This document shows, one piece after another, positions 61,224 through 64,000 of a DNA stretch of 64,000 bases. The notes beneath the pieces were generated by a model. The model was given only the letters and a program-made list of their open reading frames with translations, did no database searches and had not been told where the DNA came from. Source of the DNA: Hormiphora californensis (taxonomy: Eukaryota > Ctenophora > Tentaculata > Cydippida > Pleurobrachiidae); assembly GCA_020137815.1 (NCBI GenBank), contig CM035361.1, positions 6,360,631 to 6,424,630 of the forward strand, read 5' to 3'. The position numbers and the translations under genes were made by a program. The number at the start of each line of letters is the position of its first letter. Positions within the stretch are counted from its first letter, which is position 1.

Positions 61224-63780
61224 ATGTCTTCAATGTTGACTTGGCTGATTTTGCTGATTAGTATCGGAGATGTCTATGCTGGGCTGGGTTACCAATGTGA
61301 GTAAAAGAGGATGGGTAGAGGAAATTAACGGTATTTGACCCCGATATACCGGACAAAACCCTTTCCCTGGAGCATCCCGGTAAATCGGGGTCCGACTTCT
61401 ACATTGCTTATAGAAATAAAGTCTTGATATTCTATGAAGTTGATAGACTCGTCATTATTATATCATCTAGCTGGAATTGGAAATAGTGGAAAATGACGGT
61501 CTAATTGTTGCCTATAATTGTTAGACCCTCTCTCGCTTTACAAATGGAGGGTTAATACATAACTAATTACATATATACCAATTCAGATCGGTGCGATTAT
61601 CGGAAGTTTGGTACGGCTGGAGCGAGGTATGCTGAGAAGGACACCTCACAGAGCACCAGCATGTTTCGGACGCTTCGGGAGGCCATGGATTCGTGTGATT
61701 TGGGTAAGTGCCAAGTCCCTACCAACCAGCCCCTTGCCCCATCTTGTCTCCCACTGTCACCTCTCTCTTACCCTCTCTCACTGTCACCTCTCTCTTACCC
61801 TCTCCCACTGTCACCTCTCTTACCCTCTCCCACTGTCACCTCTCTCTTACCCTCTCCCACTGTCACCTCTCTCTTACCCTCTCCCACTGTCACCTCTCTC
61901 ACCCTCTCCCACTGTCACCTCTCTTACCCTCTCCCACTGTCACCTCTCTTCCTAATATTATGTTAATCCCATCTAATCCCATCTGCAGCTCTGTCGTGTA
62001 AGGGTGTAACCCAGGATGCATCCCTGGCCTCCACCCTGACCCCCACCAACCTGCCATATACTGCCATGAAGGGCGAGGTTACAACGGAGGATGCAACGAA
62101 ATATACTAGCTGGGAAAAGCTGGAGTGCAGTGAGTATTAACTAACTAACTATTATTAGAACGTAAAATGTGAGCAATGAACTATCGAAAAGATAATTTAC
62201 AATCGACATTATATCTAACGGCTCTCAAACGAGCAGTTGATTGGAATTTTATCCTTTAATTAACTAATTTCAACATGTTTCTAATAAGTTAAATATCTTT
62301 TAATCACACCACAGACGACGTTGAGGCGTATGGGAACACACGTAAAGTGCTGGGTATGTGGTTACCAGCCTCAGACAACACATACACACTCCCTACCCAA
62401 GCAAAATCTCTACCCGGTGATGCGGTCGTGGTTTCATTCACATATCTGGTAAGTTGAACAACCAATCAGAACTCGTTATTTAGGTCACGTGACTGGTTAT
62501 TAGCCAATCAGGGACCAGTAGTGGTTTCATTCACTTATCTGGTAAGTTAATTGGTAAACCTCGATTTACCGGCAGCCCCGATATACCGGGCAAAACCTTT
62601 ACCCCGATGATCTAAGTAAATCGAGGTCCGGCTGTGGGAAAGGATTTCACCGGTATATATCTCGGAGTGAAATATTATCACAATTCCCTAAATAGGGTAA
62701 TGTAATATTACATCGGGGGAGATTTTTTCAGGCCAATGCTCTGACCAGTGACCACGGTTCTAACGCACTCCGCGAGAATAGGGTCAGTCTGACCCTATTC
62801 TCGCGGAGTGCTGACCCGGTCAGACCAATGCTCTGACAGATTGTGATTGAACCATGTTCCCTCAGGGAGATAAGTCTAAAGCAGAAAAGATAACAATTGA
62901 GGGCGGTTCGGGGGTTATAGGTGGGATTAACATTGATAACGCCGAACAATCCCTCACCGTGCTGAGCGGGACAAAGGTAAACTCAACACTATCGCTCAAT
63001 TTCATTACATATTCGTGCAGTTTAACTTCAATGACATGCATTGTTTTGAATTTTCCGCTTCATCAATCAATTATTGTCTTCCCCCTGTAGACGCTCTATT
63101 ATTATTGTTAATTATTGTCTTCCCCCTGTAGACGCTCTATTATTATTGTTAATTATTGTCTTCCCCCTGTAGACACTCACTGCAAACTGGGTAAACCTAG
63201 TGATTGACTCAGAAGTGGCACTTCTGTTTCAACTGGCGGATAAGGCTATTCTGATGACACTGGACGGGTATCCTGTCAATACCACGGTGGATTACACTGC
63301 GGGAGGGGTGAAGACTGTTAAAACGGAAAATGTGGATGTGGTGAACGTACAGTACCAGGAACAGAGAGGTAGTTAATTAGTTAAATGATCAATTAGTGAT
63401 AAATGTAAATTATAGAGTGTTGGTTAGTTGGTGATACTAAGCCGACGCTCTACCAAGCTCTTTGAGCGGTGTGTGACGCGGTGACTCCCGGAAACTGATT
63501 ATCCCAATCACTTGCGTGAATGAGAGTGTTTTGAAGGACATGTTCCTCACCCTCTAACATCTTGGATAATGTATTAATTAATTGTTATCTTTACACCTTT
63601 ACCAAACAGATGAGGATTGCTAACATCTTTAACACCTTTAACACCTTTATCAAACATCTTAATATCATTTAGATGAGGATTGTTGGGATGGGTTATCAAG
63701 ACAGACATACCTCGGTAAAATGAGCACCACTATCACCGGATCAACTTGCAAAAAGTGGAACGAAATCAACGATCAACGAG
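61224..63780 (+). CDS. Gene F: secreted protein entering a kringle domain (3' end outside window)
   Basis: Exons: 61224–61296, 61587–61703, 61989–62129, 62315–62448, 62866–62976, 63173–63368, 63673–63780; all junctions in phase. Residues 1–20 are a signal peptide (SSMLTWLILLISIGDVYA). The next two exons are Cys-spaced (REAMDSCDL / ALSCKGVT … EKLEC), like a PAN/apple-type fold (tentative). Three β-rich exons (SLPGDAVVVSFTYL; EKITIEGGSGVIGG; LLFQLADKAILMTLDGYPVN) follow, not matched to a family. The last exon (DCWDGLSRQTYLGKMSTT … CKKWNEIN) is the first half of a kringle, phase 1 at the exit. The rest lies beyond 64000. Confidence 0.85.
61332..61398. repeat. CAGTCGG MITE fragment in gene F intron 1
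   Basis: GACCCCGATATACCGGACAA … GTAAATCGGGGTCCGAC. Confidence 0.7.
61750..61950. repeat. 27-bp minisatellite in gene F intron 2
   Basis: About eight units of CACTGTCACCTCTCTCTTAC + CCTCTCC. Confidence 0.9.
62449..62865. repeat. Gene F intron 4: hAT-MITE, CAGTCGG MITE and foldback
   Basis: A TIR-less hAT MITE (62458–62519) is followed by a second copy of the exon end and donor (62520–62547). Then come a CAGTCGG-type MITE (62552–62632) and a GGTCAGTCTGACCC-centred palindrome (62760–62815) flanked by CCAATGCTCTGACA-like repeats. Confidence 0.7.
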
Positions 63781-64000
63781 GTAATTAGCTTTTAGATCTT
63801 TGTTGTCATGGCAACAGTTCCTAACAGCAACATAGCAACAGCTCCTAACAACAACATAGCAACAGTCCCTATAACAACAATATAGCAAGAGTCCCTGACA
63901 ACAACATAGCAACTGCAGTCCCTATAACAACAACATAACAACAGTTCCTAACAACAACATAGCAACAGCTCCTAACAACACCATAGCAACAGCTCCTAAC
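63781..64000. repeat. AGCAACAGCTCCTAACAACA repeats
   Basis: About eight 20–25-bp units in the intron after the first kringle exon, running off the window. Confidence 0.85.

Overview
The window is eukaryotic and almost certainly from an invertebrate animal. Genes are split by many short GT–AG introns. Proteins begin with signal peptides and carry extracellular animal domains: farnesoic-acid-methyltransferase-like (FAMeT), CCP/sushi, C-type lectin, Ig, DD3-3-like and kringle. The DNA is full of microsatellites, minisatellites and short palindromic transposons. The domain mix and short introns fit an early-branching animal, with a sponge a reasonable guess, but the sequence does not prove the phylum.

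Layout. 1–2.9 kb: minus-strand LINE remnant (endonuclease plus ORF1). 3.5–5.45 kb: a tandem hairpin-rich repeat interrupted by a Penelope-like element with a GIY-YIG domain and hammerhead-like motifs. 5.5–11.3 kb: gene A (signal peptide, FAMeT, CCP, Ig-like exons, Cys-rich tail), with a 2.3-kb MULE inside one exon. 11.3–16 kb and 23–24.6 kb: foldback and composite repeats. 16.3–23 kb: two tandem C-type lectin genes, the first with an in-frame stop and the second split by a TA-target transposon that carries a retrotransposon fragment. 25.3–32.2 kb: gene B (three FAMeT exons, one intact CCP, decayed CCP copies). 32.3–32.8 kb: two unassigned exons. 33.1–34.5 kb: a DNA transposon with perfect 26-bp ends. 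36.9–46.2 kb: gene C, a minus-strand multi-Ig single-pass receptor. One of its introns holds gene D, an antisense paralogue of gene B. 47.6–55.3 kb: gene E, a complete 17-exon DD3-3-like secreted protein. 55.6–60.2 kb: a 4.6-kb minisatellite. 61.2–63.8 kb: gene F, a secreted protein entering a kringle domain and running off the window.

Genes A, B, D, the lectins and the Ig receptor are all secreted or surface recognition-type proteins. They show recent duplication, frameshifts and insertions, which looks like a turnover-prone receptor cluster. A role in immunity or self-recognition is inference only.

Two patterns stand out. First, intron edges with the adjoining exon bases are repeatedly duplicated in tandem at splice sites of genes C, E and F. 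Second, five copies of a roughly 51–71-bp element share ends TTG…YAA and are flanked by 8-bp target duplications, among the smallest mobile DNA one could recognise.
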